DNA of 64,000 nt from DATCHW01 sp963806045 (GTDB lineage Bacteria; Bacteroidota; Ignavibacteria; Tepidaquicellales; Tepidaquicellaceae): NCBI GenBank assembly GCA_963806045.1, contig CAWDWP010000015.1, positions 124,001 through 188,000 of the forward strand, written 5' to 3'. The number at the start of each line of letters is the position of its first letter. Within the stretch, counting starts at the first letter, position 1. Positions 44,678 to 53,215 of this stretch are shown here, piece after piece. A program made the translations under genes and the position numbers. The notes under the pieces were generated by a model, which made no database searches, was not told where the DNA came from, and saw nothing but the letters and a program-made list of their open reading frames with translations.

Positions 44678-45211
44678 TTAAGCCGCTTTTTTCTTAGCTG
44701 CTTCTTCAATAACGCTCGCTAAATCCCTCATTACGGCATTTATTGAGCCCACAATACCGGAAACCGGTGATTCAAGACATAATAGGATTCCTGCAATTAA
44801 TTCATTCTTTGAAAGAATTGAAGCAAGTTCATTTAGTTTTCCGGAACCATACATCTCTGATTCAACGATAGCCGCTTTAAGCTTGGGTTTTTCGCCTTTA
44901 TCAAAGAATTTTTTAATGATTTTTGCGGGTGCTACAGGATCATCACCTGAAAATACAATACCCGTTGGTCCTTTCAGAAAACCGCCTAACTTTTCTTCAT
45001 ACTTCGCAAAGCTTTGAGACTGTTTAATTGCCCTGAGTGCTAATGTATTTTTTACAACTTTATAATTAATACCGCTCTTATAAAATTCGTCTCTTAAATT
45101 ATCCACTTGTTCGACTGTCATGCCGGTAAAATCAATCAAATACAGAGCATCAGCGGAATCTATCAGTTTCAGAATCTCATCGGTAATCTCAAGTTTTTTA
45201 CTTTTTTCCAT
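44678..45211 (-). CDS. rplJ: Ribosomal protein L10
   Basis: A 177-residue stalk-base protein that binds 23S rRNA and L7/L12 dimers. Markers: YLIDFTGMTVEQVDNLRDEF, KVVKNTLALRAI, and GPTGIVFSGDDPVAPAKI. The C-terminal helix binding L7/L12 is present. The 89-base gap upstream, after rplA, is where an autoregulatory L10 leader is found in many bacteria, but I cannot confirm its fold. Confidence 0.97.
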   Translation of the reverse strand: MEKSKKLEITDEILKLIDSADALYLIDFTGMTVEQVDNLRDEFYKSGINYKVVKNTLALRAIKQSQSFAKYEEKLGGFLKGPTGIVFSGDDPVAPAKIIKKFFDKGEKPKLKAAIVESEMYGSGKLNELASILSKNELIAGILLCLESPVSGIVGSINAVMRDLASVIEEAAKKKAA

Positions 45212-45300
45212 TGTTTAGTACATAAATTAAAAAATGTAGAAGCATTTTTTTTAGTTCTTAACTAAATATATCTTAGAGTGCGTAAATTCTTATTTTTATC

Positions 45301-46006
45301 TTAAGCCGCAACCTTAAGGTCCGGTAACGTTCTGTCAATTTTTATTCCGGGACCCATAGTGCTGGATATAGTTATACTTTTAATATAAGTTCCTTTTGAT
45401 GCTGCAGGTTTTAATTTTATAATAGTATTAATAAAAGTCACAACATTATCAAATATCTTTTTTTCATCAAAAGATGCTTTTCCTACTGCAGAATGAACGA
45501 TTCCTGTTTTATCAACTCTGAAATCAATTTTTCCTGCTTTTACTTCTTTTACTGCCTGTCCAATATTCGGAGTAACGGTTCCGCTTTTTGGGTTTGGCAT
45601 TAATCCTCGTGGACCGAGTACTTTTCCAAGTTTTCCAAGTTCGCTCATAGTATCAGGAGCGGCAATGATTACATCGATATCTGTCCAACCTTCTTTTATT
45701 TTTGTAAGGTAATCCTCAAAACCAACATGATCAGCTCCTGCCTGTTTTGCTTCTTCATGCTTATCCGGTTTTGCTATGACAAGTACTCTGACAGTTTTCC
45801 CGGTTCCATGCGGAAGCGATACTGTTCCTCTTACAACCTGGTCGGCATGCTTGGGATCTACTCCTAATGTCATTGCAATCTCAACTGATTCGTCAAATTT
45901 TGCTTTAGCATATTTTTTCAATAAACGCAACTGCTTCAGCAATTTTATAAGATTTTGATAAATCCTCGTTTTTGCTTATTTCTTTCTGTTTTTTCGTTAA
46001 TTTCAT
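45301..46006 (-). CDS. rplA: Ribosomal protein L1, one frame break
   Basis: L1-stalk protein and translational repressor of its own operon in many bacteria. The N-terminal 30 residues (MKLTKKQKEISKNEDLSKSY, then IAEAVAFIEK) start at ATG 46006. The remainder (YAKAKFDESVEIAMTLGVDP, VRGTVSLPHGTGKTVRVLVIA, GPRGLMPNPKSGTV) is in the next frame. The switch falls in a run of six A at 45912-45917; with five A the gene reads as one 234-residue protein, the usual length. Strong candidate for a homopolymer insertion error. Confidence 0.95.
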
Positions 46007-46050
46007 AATCAATATTTAAATACGTTTAAGCTAATTAAATTTATAAAGGA

Positions 46051-46478
46051 TTAATCCTCGACAGTTAAACCCATACTTCTTGCTGTGCCGGCAACCATGC
46101 TCATTGCATGTTCTACATCGTCTTGCATTCAGGTCAGGCATTTTTGTTTCAGCAATTTCACTGAACCTGCGCTTTATTAACTTTTCCTACTTTAGTTTTA
46201 TTCGGAACTCCTGATCCTTTTTCCAGTCCTGCTGCTTTCAGCAAAAGAACTGCTGCCGGGGAAGTTTTCGTTATAAATGTAAATGATTTGTCAGAATAAA
46301 CCGTAATAACGACCGGAATAATCAGTCCTTTTTTATCCTGTGTCCTTGCATTGAATTGCTTGCAGAATTCCATACCATTAACACCACGCTGACCGAGTGC
46401 AGGTCCGACGGGCGGAGCCATTGTTGCCTGTCCTGCAGGTATTTGCAATTTTATAAAACCTACTATCTTTTTTGCCAT
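46051..46478 (-). CDS. rplK: Ribosomal protein L11, two frame breaks
   Basis: L11 of the GTPase-associated centre. The first 104 residues (IKLQIPAGQATMAPPVGPALG, GMEFCKQFNARTQ, KGSGVPNKTKVGKV) start at ATG 46478. The short middle part SEIAETKMPDLNA and the final part DDVEHAMSMVAGTARSMGL lie in two further frames. Removing one base near 46159-46167 and one near 46119-46126 restores exactly 141 residues, the standard length, with the right stop at 46051. The first open frame alone lacks most of the rRNA-binding domain. Confidence 0.95.
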
Positions 46479-46508
46479 ATTATGAAATATATTATGTGTT
46501 TCTAAAAA

Positions 46509-47590
46509 TTATTTTTCTTTTTCTACTTGTGTGAACTCCAGCTCAATCGGAGTCTTGCGTCCGAAAATGCTTACCATAACTTTCACCTTCATTTTTTCTG
46601 TGTTTATTTCAAATACATTTCCGCTGAAGTTATTAAATGGTCCGCTGATAACTTTAACGGGATCACCAGCTGACAGCTGAAAATCAATTTTTTCTCCTTC
46701 GGCATCTTCATCCAATAGTGCTTTGAGTCTTTTCAGTTCTGACTCTCTTAATGGAATGGGATCGAGCCTTTTTCCTTTAATGCTTTTAGAGCCGACCATA
46801 TTAAATATTGAAGGTGATTGCGAAATAAAACTTCTCACCTTGTCATCCAGTTTTGCCTCGACGAGAATATATCCGGGGAGAAAATTTTTATATTTAATCT
46901 TTTTTCTTTCCGTTCTTTACTTCAAAAACTTTTTCAAGGGGAATCAAAACATTTCTTATCTTATCTTCATAACTCTCGGATTTTATCTGGTTATCCAGAT
47001 ATAATTTTACTTTATTTTCGTGTCCGGAAATAATTCTTACTGCATACCATTTAAGTTCTCCTGTCTCATCAATCTGAATTGCGTTTAAGTCAGATTCATC
47101 CTTTTTCTCTGATTTGGATTCATCAGCCATTATTTCAGGAATATCCGAAGTGGTTTCAGTCTCTGATTCTTTTTCAACCTCATTTATAATTTCCGTTTTT
47201 TCTATCTCTTCATTTTCAGTCACAGAATTTTCATCTTCCTTATCAACAGTTTCAGTGTTTTCTATCACATTATTTTCGGATATCAGAATTTTCAACTTCC
47301 CTATCAACATCAACTGTTTCCGTTTTTTTGATCTTTTTATTTTTGATCTCCTTTTTTTCAATCACAGAATTTTCATCTTCCGTATTAACAGGTTCAGTAT
47401 TTTCGGTCTCAATATTTTCAGTCACCGATTTTTTATCATCCTTATCCACATCAACAGTTTCCGTTTTTTTGATCTTTTTACTTTTGATCTCCTTTTTTTC
47501 AGTTATGGAATTTTCCGGAACTTTATTTTCAGCTCCAGAATCTTCTGCTTCTGTATTTTCGGAATCCAAAACCTTTTCTATGTCGTCCAT
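46509..47590 (-). CDS. nusG: NusG with long charged N-terminal extension, two frame breaks
   Basis: Transcription elongation/antitermination factor. The NGN domain begins with LKWYAVRIISGHENKVKLYL and continues through VLIPLEKVFEV, KYKNFLPGYILVEA and FISQSPSIFNMVG; the KOW domain follows (GDPVKVISGPFNNFSGNVFE). The NGN is preceded by about 160 residues rich in E, K, T, D and S with an internal 18-residue near-repeat, where most NusG proteins have none. One base must be removed in a six-A run near 46899-46906 and one near 47278-47292 to give 359 residues. The start at 47590 (MDDIEKVLD) lies 8 bases after secE. The extension is predicted to be disordered. Confidence 0.88.
47307..47501 (-). repeat. 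54-base direct repeat inside nusG
   Basis: Two copies, 47307-47360 and 47448-47501, differ at only two positions by eye. They encode the near-repeat KKEIK(S/N)KKIKKTETVDVD in the NusG extension. Identity at the DNA level, including third codon positions, points to recent duplication rather than old divergence. Confidence 0.85.
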
Positions 47591-47598
47591 AAAATTAA

Positions 47599-47787
47599 TT
47601 ACCTAACAATAATTGCTTTTAAAATTATACTAATTCCCTGATCGATAAGCCAAACAAATGCAGCAAAAATAACCATTGTGACTATGGTTACCATTGTAAA
47701 ATCTTTGAGCTCTTGCTTTTTGGGCCAGGTGACTTTTTTCATTTCTCCGAAAACATCCTGAAAGTATTTAATGATTCTATTTTTCAT
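47599..47787 (-). CDS. secE: Preprotein translocase subunit SecE
   Basis: A 62-residue single-span SecE of the small bacterial type. The amphipathic part (FGEMKKVTWPKKQELKDFT) precedes one membrane helix (residues about 31-52). It anchors SecY in the Sec translocon. The gene lies between tRNA-Trp and nusG, the standard order. Confidence 0.96.
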   Translation of the reverse strand: MKNRIIKYFQDVFGEMKKVTWPKKQELKDFTMVTIVTMVIFAAFVWLIDQGISIILKAIIVR

Positions 47788-47816
47788 AACAAAAATTTAT
47801 TGTATATAATTCATAG

Positions 47817-47889
47817 CACGGGAGGAGGGACTCGAACCCCCAACCAACGGTTTTGGAGACCGCTACTCTACCAATTGAGCTACACCCGT
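47817..47889 (-). tRNA. tRNA-Trp (anticodon CCA)
   Basis: A 73-base cloverleaf: acceptor ACGGGTG with CTCCCGT (one T-T mismatch), discriminator G, anticodon loop CTCCAAA. It lies immediately upstream of secE, as in many Bacteroidota-related genomes. CCA is not encoded. Confidence 0.95.
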
Positions 47890-48051
47890 ATAATTATAGT
47901 TAATTTGTGACAATTATTTTAATGCTCTGCCTTTTTCGATATTGAATCCTGAATTTGTTTCAAAATTAATAAATCGAAATTGATTCTGAATTTTTCGATG
48001 AGCTTATTTAAATTTTTAAACTTTCTTTCTTATAAAATGAATCTAATTTTG

Positions 48052-48124
<73 letters not shown>

Positions 48125-48192
48125 AATGACTCTGCTTCAATTAGTTACCGATAAAGAACTTATTATATCTAACAACATTTCTCAACATCTCG

Positions 48193-48265
48193 AGCGGGAG
48201 ACGGGACTCGAACCCGCGACCAACAGCTTGGAAGGCTGTGACTCTACCAACTGAGTTACTCCCGC
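48193..48265 (-). tRNA. tRNA-Gly (anticodon TCC)
   Basis: A 73-base cloverleaf: acceptor GCGGGAG pairs with CTCCCGC, discriminator T, anticodon loop CTTCCAA in stem ACAGC/GCTGT. It is six bases after tRNA-Tyr, so the two are processed from one transcript. Confidence 0.96.
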
Positions 48266-48271
48266 AGTCAG

Positions 48272-48354
48272 TGGGTAGGGAAGGATTCGAACCTCCGAAG
48301 ACAATTGTCGTCAGATTTACAGTCTGATGCGTTTAACCACTTCGCTACCTACCC
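48272..48354 (-). tRNA. tRNA-Tyr (anticodon GTA)
   Basis: An 83-base class II tRNA with a long variable arm. Acceptor GGGTAGG pairs with CCTACCC, discriminator A, anticodon loop CTGTAAA. First gene of the tRNA row that leads into the secE-rpoC operon. Confidence 0.96.
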
Positions 48355-48374
48355 AAAAATCTTCACGCAAACCA

Positions 48375-48405
48375 TTAATTTATAAAAAAATTAATAATTA
48401 ATCAA
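48375..48405 (-). promoter_or_regulatory. Probable promoter of the tRNA-Tyr / secE operon
   Basis: On the minus strand TTG (48405-48403) is followed after 20 bases by TAAATTAA (48382-48375), a partial match to TAnnTTTG, about 20 bases before the mature tRNA-Tyr. Spacing is right but the second box lacks its TTG end, so this is a moderate call. The rest of 48355-48540 shows nothing else. Confidence 0.45.
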
Positions 48406-48540
48406 TATATTTACGAAAAAAAATTCAAATGCTTAAACTTATCTGAATAATGCTAAATAATCAAAAAACAATCGTTTCTTATTCATTTTAGAATTAAAAG
48501 AGTCAATTCACCATTTGGTTGAGAATTAGCCGAAATCGGC

Positions 48541-50022
48541 TTATAAAAGTCCTAGATTTATGAGGCTGTCCAATTTTTGTTTGCGGATTTTGAGATTGTT
48601 TAATTCTATGAACAACGATTCCTTTTCATTTTTATCAAAACTCAGATTCCCCTTAAAAAAAGTAGCATATTCTGTAATATCTTCATCCCCATAGGAAATG
48701 ATTCCGACCTTCTTACATGAGATGTTAACGAATTCACCCACATTATAATATCCGACATCACCTGAAATTGCAATTTCACTTTTACTGCCTAACTTTTTTA
48801 CGACGATGATTGAAGGATTTTTCTGCTTATCAACAACTTGTCCTTCTATTTCAACAACATCTTTATCATCAATAATATAATTTTTTAATTGAGAGGAAAT
48901 ATCTGATATCTTTTTTTCGATTGTATTAACTTCCGGTAAAGCCTTTCTTTTCCTCTCCAGCAACAGGATATATGAATTTATTCTTGATTTATCTTTTGAA
49001 ATTTCCGATTCAGGAAAATGGTCAACAATCAAATTAGCTTTTTCAAGTTCAGATTTGGAATCCTCAAATTTATTAAGTTTATTAAATTGCTTTGCATTCG
49101 AAATTAATTTCCTGAACTCCGTATTTGCCGCTCCGAAAATTTTTTTAAATAAATCACTCCTGGTTTCTTTTTCTTCGATTTTCGTTAAATAATCCTTCGC
49201 CTGGCGCCAGTCCTCAGAATAAATTCCATTTATGATTATAGCAGACAAAAGACTGATTTTGTTTTTCACGTCGTCAAGAAATTTGCTCTCTTTAAATTTA
49301 ATTAAAAATTTTTCATAACGTGTTATCTGCTGTTCCATCATTTGAATATCACCTAAGTTTTCATTTTTAGTTATACTGGTTAACTCTCTTTCCTCCTGCA
49401 AAAAATAATAGTAATAAAACAGATAACCCAAAGATAAAAATATCAGCAATGTAATAAATGTTATAAGTGCATTGTTCAGTGCTTTTTTTCTTTGAATTTT
49501 GGGCAGTTTGTTTTTTATTATTTCTATTTTGGCATTCAGAAGATTTGCTTCCACTTCATCTGCATATGATAATGCTTTATTATAAAATATTTCAGCTTCT
49601 TTCAGCTTTTCTTCCTCCAGTGCTTTATCGCCGTCTTCAATTAATTTAATTTTGGCATTTATAAGTTTGACTAACTCATTATACTGAACTTTTGCACTAT
49701 TATTCTTTGGGTCTGCTTTCAGGACACGATTGCATTCGTTTATTGCTTCGACATACTTATTTATATTTTTTAAATATTCTGCATTTATAAGAATTTCCGA
49801 AATTGATTCTCCCGAATTGTTATTTACAAACTGTCCGGGTGACAGCCTGCACTTGCAGCCGTATTGAGCGCACCCGCCGTTTTCATACCAGCATTCGATA
49901 TGATGCGGAGAATTGCATTCAGGGCAAAATATAGAATTTTCTTTCTTTTTAATAAAAGACTGGCAGTATAAGCAAGTATGTTTTGCTTCAATATTTTGCC
50001 GTATCTCGGAGTCGGATTCCAT
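48541..50022 (-). CDS. Membrane protein with prokaryotic RING-like zinc domain
   Basis: A 493-residue protein not assigned to a named gene. The N terminus (residues about 16-60) has the cysteine/histidine pattern CLYCQSF, FCPECNSPHHIECWYENGGC and AQYGCKC, typical of the prokaryotic RING-finger (treble-clef) family. Next come TPR-like helices (residues about 75-175: LINAEYLKNINKYVEAINEC), one membrane helix (residues about 187-207), and a 280-residue coiled-coil-rich region. A short beta domain near residues 395-450 ends the protein. In other genomes such domains occur in signalling and stress loci. The zinc domain would lie in the cytoplasm. Function unknown. Confidence 0.7.
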   Translation of the reverse strand: MESDSEIRQNIEAKHTCLYCQSFIKKKENSIFCPECNSPHHIECWYENGGCAQYGCKCRLSPGQFVNNNSGESISEILINAEYLKNINKYVEAINECNRVLKADPKNNSAKVQYNELVKLINAKIKLIEDGDKALEEEKLKEAEIFYNKALSYADEVEANLLNAKIEIIKNKLPKIQRKKALNNALITFITLLIFLSLGYLFYYYYFLQEERELTSITKNENLGDIQMMEQQITRYEKFLIKFKESKFLDDVKNKISLLSAIIINGIYSEDWRQAKDYLTKIEEKETRSDLFKKIFGAANTEFRKLISNAKQFNKLNKFEDSKSELEKANLIVDHFPESEISKDKSRINSYILLLERKRKALPEVNTIEKKISDISSQLKNYIIDDKDVVEIEGQVVDKQKNPSIIVVKKLGSKSEIAISGDVGYYNVGEFVNISCKKVGIISYGDEDITEYATFFKGNLSFDKNEKESLFIELNNLKIRKQKLDSLINLGLL

Positions 50023-50061
50023 ATACGGAAATTAATTTATTTTTACGTTTATGTAAATGAT

Positions 50062-50850
50062 TTAAGTTTTAAGGATTGTATATGCGAAATCGAAAGCTTT
50101 AAAGAATAAAACGATTCCCAGAAGTATGAGAATGATTCCTACTGATATGTTTATTTTGTTTAATGTCACAGGTTTAATTTTATGTGAATTGCATTTAATG
50201 ACTTTTACAAGTGTATAAAACCAGGTTGTGGTACCGAGAAGTACTCCTGCAGCAAGTCCAAAACCGGACCAGAACCTTGAATCTATTATTCCATAGCTTT
50301 GAAGAAAACTTACAATAGCAATCCAGGAAGCAGGTAAAGTGACGGAAGAAAGACAAAGTAATATACCGGTGAAGAAACTTCCCATAATACTTCCCCTGTT
50401 TTTAGGAATTGGTTTTTTTCGAATAATCTTTGCAATCCCCTCTTGAGTCTTTTCCAGTTTTTCGTCTACAATTTCTTTGATTTCGCGAATTTCATTCTGC
50501 TCAATACTTTCATCTTCATCATCTTTTAAAATTTTCATTTTCATAATTTTGAAACCATATATCAGAACCACCAGGCTTCCGATCAATGTCAATCCCAGTT
50601 TGACATAATTTTCTTTATCAATAAGAAAATTCTTAAATGACTCAGGGAAAATCGCATAAATTGCAGAAACGCCCCCGAAAGCGATAAGGATGTAAAATAA
50701 ATCCGTAAATCCAGCTCCGGCACCAATGGAAACTCCTGCTTTTATGTCACCTTTAAAACCTTTTGCCATAATCGCAAAATTAGTAGGACCGACGGGAGGC
50801 ATCGACAGAAGATAACCTAATATAAAACCGACAATGAGACCAGTGACCAA
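50062..50850 (-). CDS. LysE/RhtB-family exporter
   Basis: A 262-residue membrane protein with about six hydrophobic segments. The N-terminal signature MPPVGPTNFAIMAKGFKGDIKAG matches the LysE-type start (PGP-x-N with a conserved G-rich loop), and SIGAGAGFTDLFYILIAFGG follows. An unusual charged cytoplasmic loop of about 45 residues (DDEDESIEQ, EIREIKEIVDEK) lies between helices three and four. The family exports amino acids or related small molecules; substrate here is unknown. Confidence 0.78.
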   Translation of the reverse strand: MVTGLIVGFILGYLLSMPPVGPTNFAIMAKGFKGDIKAGVSIGAGAGFTDLFYILIAFGGVSAIYAIFPESFKNFLIDKENYVKLGLTLIGSLVVLIYGFKIMKMKILKDDEDESIEQNEIREIKEIVDEKLEKTQEGIAKIIRKKPIPKNRGSIMGSFFTGILLCLSSVTLPASWIAIVSFLQSYGIIDSRFWSGFGLAAGVLLGTTTWFYTLVKVIKCNSHKIKPVTLNKINISVGIILILLGIVLFFKAFDFAYTILKT

Positions 50851-50974
50851 AAATATTCAGTAAATTATTAATTATAAGTAGTTTATTTTAAATATAACAT
50901 CATAACCCAATATCAATTCTGCTTGCCCGAACCGGAATTAAGATGAAACAAAATAATAATAAGTCTAAAGAAAA

Positions 50975-51745
50975 TCAATTTATCTTTTTAAAAAGCGTCC
51001 TGGTGTTTTCATATAATTTTTCTTTAAGAATATCAAAATCCATTTCCTTTATTTCAGAAATTTTTCTGATACTAAAGATAACTCTTGAAGGCTCATTATT
51101 TCTTCCTCTGAATGGTTCAGGGGTTAGAAAAGGTGAATCTGTTTCCGCAAGCAATCTCTCCGTAGGAGTTTTTTCTACAACGTTAATAGCAGAGAATTTT
51201 TTGTAAGTCACATTTCCGCAGTAAGAAATGTAAAAATTTTCGAAAGCAAGAACTTTTTCCAGGTCTTCTTCATCTCCGCTGAAACAATGAAATTGTCCGC
51301 TGAGATTTGTTAAATTTGTCTGATTCAATATTTCAATTGCATCTTTAATAGAGTCCCTGGTATGTATTATAATTGGAAGCCCGGAATCTGCGGCAAGTTC
51401 AATTTGTGCACGGAAAAAATTTTTTTGCAATTCGTTATAGGTCTTATCCCAAAAATAATCCAAACCTATTTCACCTATTGCAACAGTCTTTTCATGTTTA
51501 ATAAAATCTTCAAGGTATTTGATATCACTTATATTTTTTTCTTTAATATCGCATGGATGAAATCCTACAGCGGCATAAATCATATCGAATTTATCGGCAA
51601 GTCCCATAATAATTTCTGATGTTTTTAGGTCAACTGCCGGAACAATAATTCTCTCAACTCCCGATTTGAAAGCTCTTTCGAGGATACTATCAATATCAAT
51701 CAAAAGATTTTCATAATATAAATGAGCGTGAGTGTCTATTATCAT
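50975..51745 (-). CDS. tatD: TatD-family metal-dependent hydrolase
   Basis: A 256-residue TIM-barrel DNase/hydrolase. Metal-binding motifs in order: IIDTHAHLYYEN at the N terminus, VAIGEIGLDYFWDK near residue 90, IIIHTRDS near residue 126, FHCFSG and LLAETDSPFLTPEP near residue 200. In other bacteria TatD enzymes act as 3'-5' DNases or D-amino-acyl-tRNA deacylases. The gene stops two bases from the start-side neighbour encoding purine nucleoside phosphorylase, so both may be co-transcribed. Confidence 0.93.
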   Translation of the reverse strand: MIIDTHAHLYYENLLIDIDSILERAFKSGVERIIVPAVDLKTSEIIMGLADKFDMIYAAVGFHPCDIKEKNISDIKYLEDFIKHEKTVAIGEIGLDYFWDKTYNELQKNFFRAQIELAADSGLPIIIHTRDSIKDAIEILNQTNLTNLSGQFHCFSGDEEDLEKVLAFENFYISYCGNVTYKKFSAINVVEKTPTERLLAETDSPFLTPEPFRGRNNEPSRVIFSIRKISEIKEMDFDILKEKLYENTRTLFKKIN

Positions 51746-51746
51746 T

Positions 51747-52460
51747 TTAGTTTTTGAAAGGATAAGAAGTAATAATAAGTTTTATAAATTTCGAGAATGT
51801 TGAATAAGCTTTTGCTCCCGCTTCCAGAACTTCTTCGTGGTTAGTTGTATAATGTTTATTCTTAGAAAGCAGGTTTGTAATACAGGATATGGCAACAGTT
51901 TCTATCCCGTATTTATTCGCGTATATGATTTCGGGAACTGTCGACATACCAACAGCATCTGCGCCGATTTTACTTACGAAACTAATTTCAGATTTGGTCT
52001 CATACATTGGTCCTGAACTTGCACAATATACTCCTTTGTGTAAAGTAATATTGTTGCGGAGAGCTATATTCCCTATATTCGCTATAGTGGCTTTATTATA
52101 ATATCCGGAAATCTGCTTCGAGGCAAAACGCCTGTTGATTAAATTAATGTGTGAAATAATCAGCATCAGATCCGAGACGTGAAAGTTTTTATTAATTCCT
52201 CCTGCAGCATTTGTAATAATTAAAAATTTAATACCGAATTCTTTCGCTTTTTCAACATTAAAAAAAATTCTTTTATGACCTGCTTTTTCATAAAAATGAT
52301 TTCTGCCCTCGAAAACTATAAGCTCTTTTCCATCCAGTTTTCCTAAACATATTTTTTTATGATGGATTCCCGAATTATCTTCATATATGAGATTTTTATG
52401 GGATAATTCTCCCGAGAATGCATTCAGCCCCGAACCAAGTATTATACCGATTTCAGCCAT
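51747..52460 (-). CDS. punA: Purine nucleoside phosphorylase
   Basis: A 237-residue trimeric-type (PNP family 2) enzyme that cleaves inosine or guanosine with phosphate. Motifs: GIILGSGLNAFSGEL at the N terminus, VFEGRNHFYEK near residue 50, ITNAAGGINKNF near residue 82, GPMYETKSEISF near residue 148 and GMSTVPEIIYAN followed by AISCITN. It is shorter than the usual 265-275 residues, mainly at the N terminus and in loops. The gene name is by family. Confidence 0.88.
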   Translation of the reverse strand: MAEIGIILGSGLNAFSGELSHKNLIYEDNSGIHHKKICLGKLDGKELIVFEGRNHFYEKAGHKRIFFNVEKAKEFGIKFLIITNAAGGINKNFHVSDLMLIISHINLINRRFASKQISGYYNKATIANIGNIALRNNITLHKGVYCASSGPMYETKSEISFVSKIGADAVGMSTVPEIIYANKYGIETVAISCITNLLSKNKHYTTNHEEVLEAGAKAYSTFSKFIKLIITSYPFKN

Positions 52461-52652
52461 ATTTTAAGATAAATATTTAAATAAATAATGTCTAAACAAA
52501 TATTTATCATTTTTAATCTTTATTCCCGGTATCTTTAATTTAACCTTTTATTTCCCCCTAAATCAGTTACATAAATTATTAATTTTAAAATCATATAAAT
52601 TAACATATTATATATATATATTTTTTAGGCTAAATTCAATAATCATAAGCGT

Positions 52653-52682
52653 ATTAATTTAATGAAACTTTTGATATATTTG
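52653..52682 (+). promoter_or_regulatory. Possible promoter of the TPR gene
   Basis: TATATTTG at 52675-52682 matches the Bacteroidota TAnnTTTG box and lies 32 bases before the ATG at 52715. The upstream box is poor: TTA instead of TTG, 18 bases away. The rest of the 52461-52714 gap is very AT-rich without a visible gene. Confidence 0.4.
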
Positions 52683-52714
52683 TATAAGTTTTATTTTTCA
52701 AAAAATAAAATTTA

Positions 52715-53203
52715 ATGGAAGAATCGAAAAATAAAGTAGAAAAATCTAAAGAGTTTTTTTTCAAGGCGTATAAGTATCAGATGGATGGAAAATATAATGA
52801 TGCCATCCGGAATTACAAAATATCACTTGCACTTTTCCCGACAGTTGAAGCTCATACATTTCTGGGCTGGGCTTACAGTTATCTTGGAGAATTTGAAAAT
52901 GCGATTGAAGAATGTAAAAATGCAATAGATATTGATCCCGATAACGGTAATCCTTATAATGACATAGGAGCATACCTGATGAAACAGGGGAAACATGATG
53001 AATCTATTCCCTGGTTCGAACTTGCCCTAAAAGCAAAAAAATGTGACAATCCTGAATATGCTCATATCAATATCGGGCTCGCACTTGAAAGACAAGGCTT
53101 ATGGTTTGAAGCTTTAGAAGAATATAATAATGCTTTAAGCATCGCACCTGATTACAAACCTGCTCAACAATGTTTAGAGCGGGTGCAGGGAATGTTAAAT
53201 TAA
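52715..53203 (+). CDS. Tetratricopeptide-repeat protein
   Basis: A 162-residue cytoplasmic protein made almost wholly of about four TPR motifs: FKAYKYQMDGKYNDAIRNYK, THTFLGWAYSYLGEFENAIEE-type (residues about 48-70), PYNDIGAYLMKQGKHDESI and HINIGLALERQGLWFEALEE. No signal peptide or membrane segment. A scaffold for protein contacts; partner unknown. It starts a rightward row of four genes ending at 55130. Confidence 0.85.
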   Translation: MEESKNKVEKSKEFFFKAYKYQMDGKYNDAIRNYKISLALFPTVEAHTFLGWAYSYLGEFENAIEECKNAIDIDPDNGNPYNDIGAYLMKQGKHDESIPWFELALKAKKCDNPEYAHINIGLALERQGLWFEALEEYNNALSIAPDYKPAQQCLERVQGMLN

Positions 53204-53215
53204 AATATCAAATTA

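Noticed and set aside
47114..47641. A 175-codon plus-strand frame rich in F, S, I and V opposite nusG
   Set aside because: It is the antisense shadow of the lysine/glutamate-rich NusG extension; the minus frame has family motifs and correct context.
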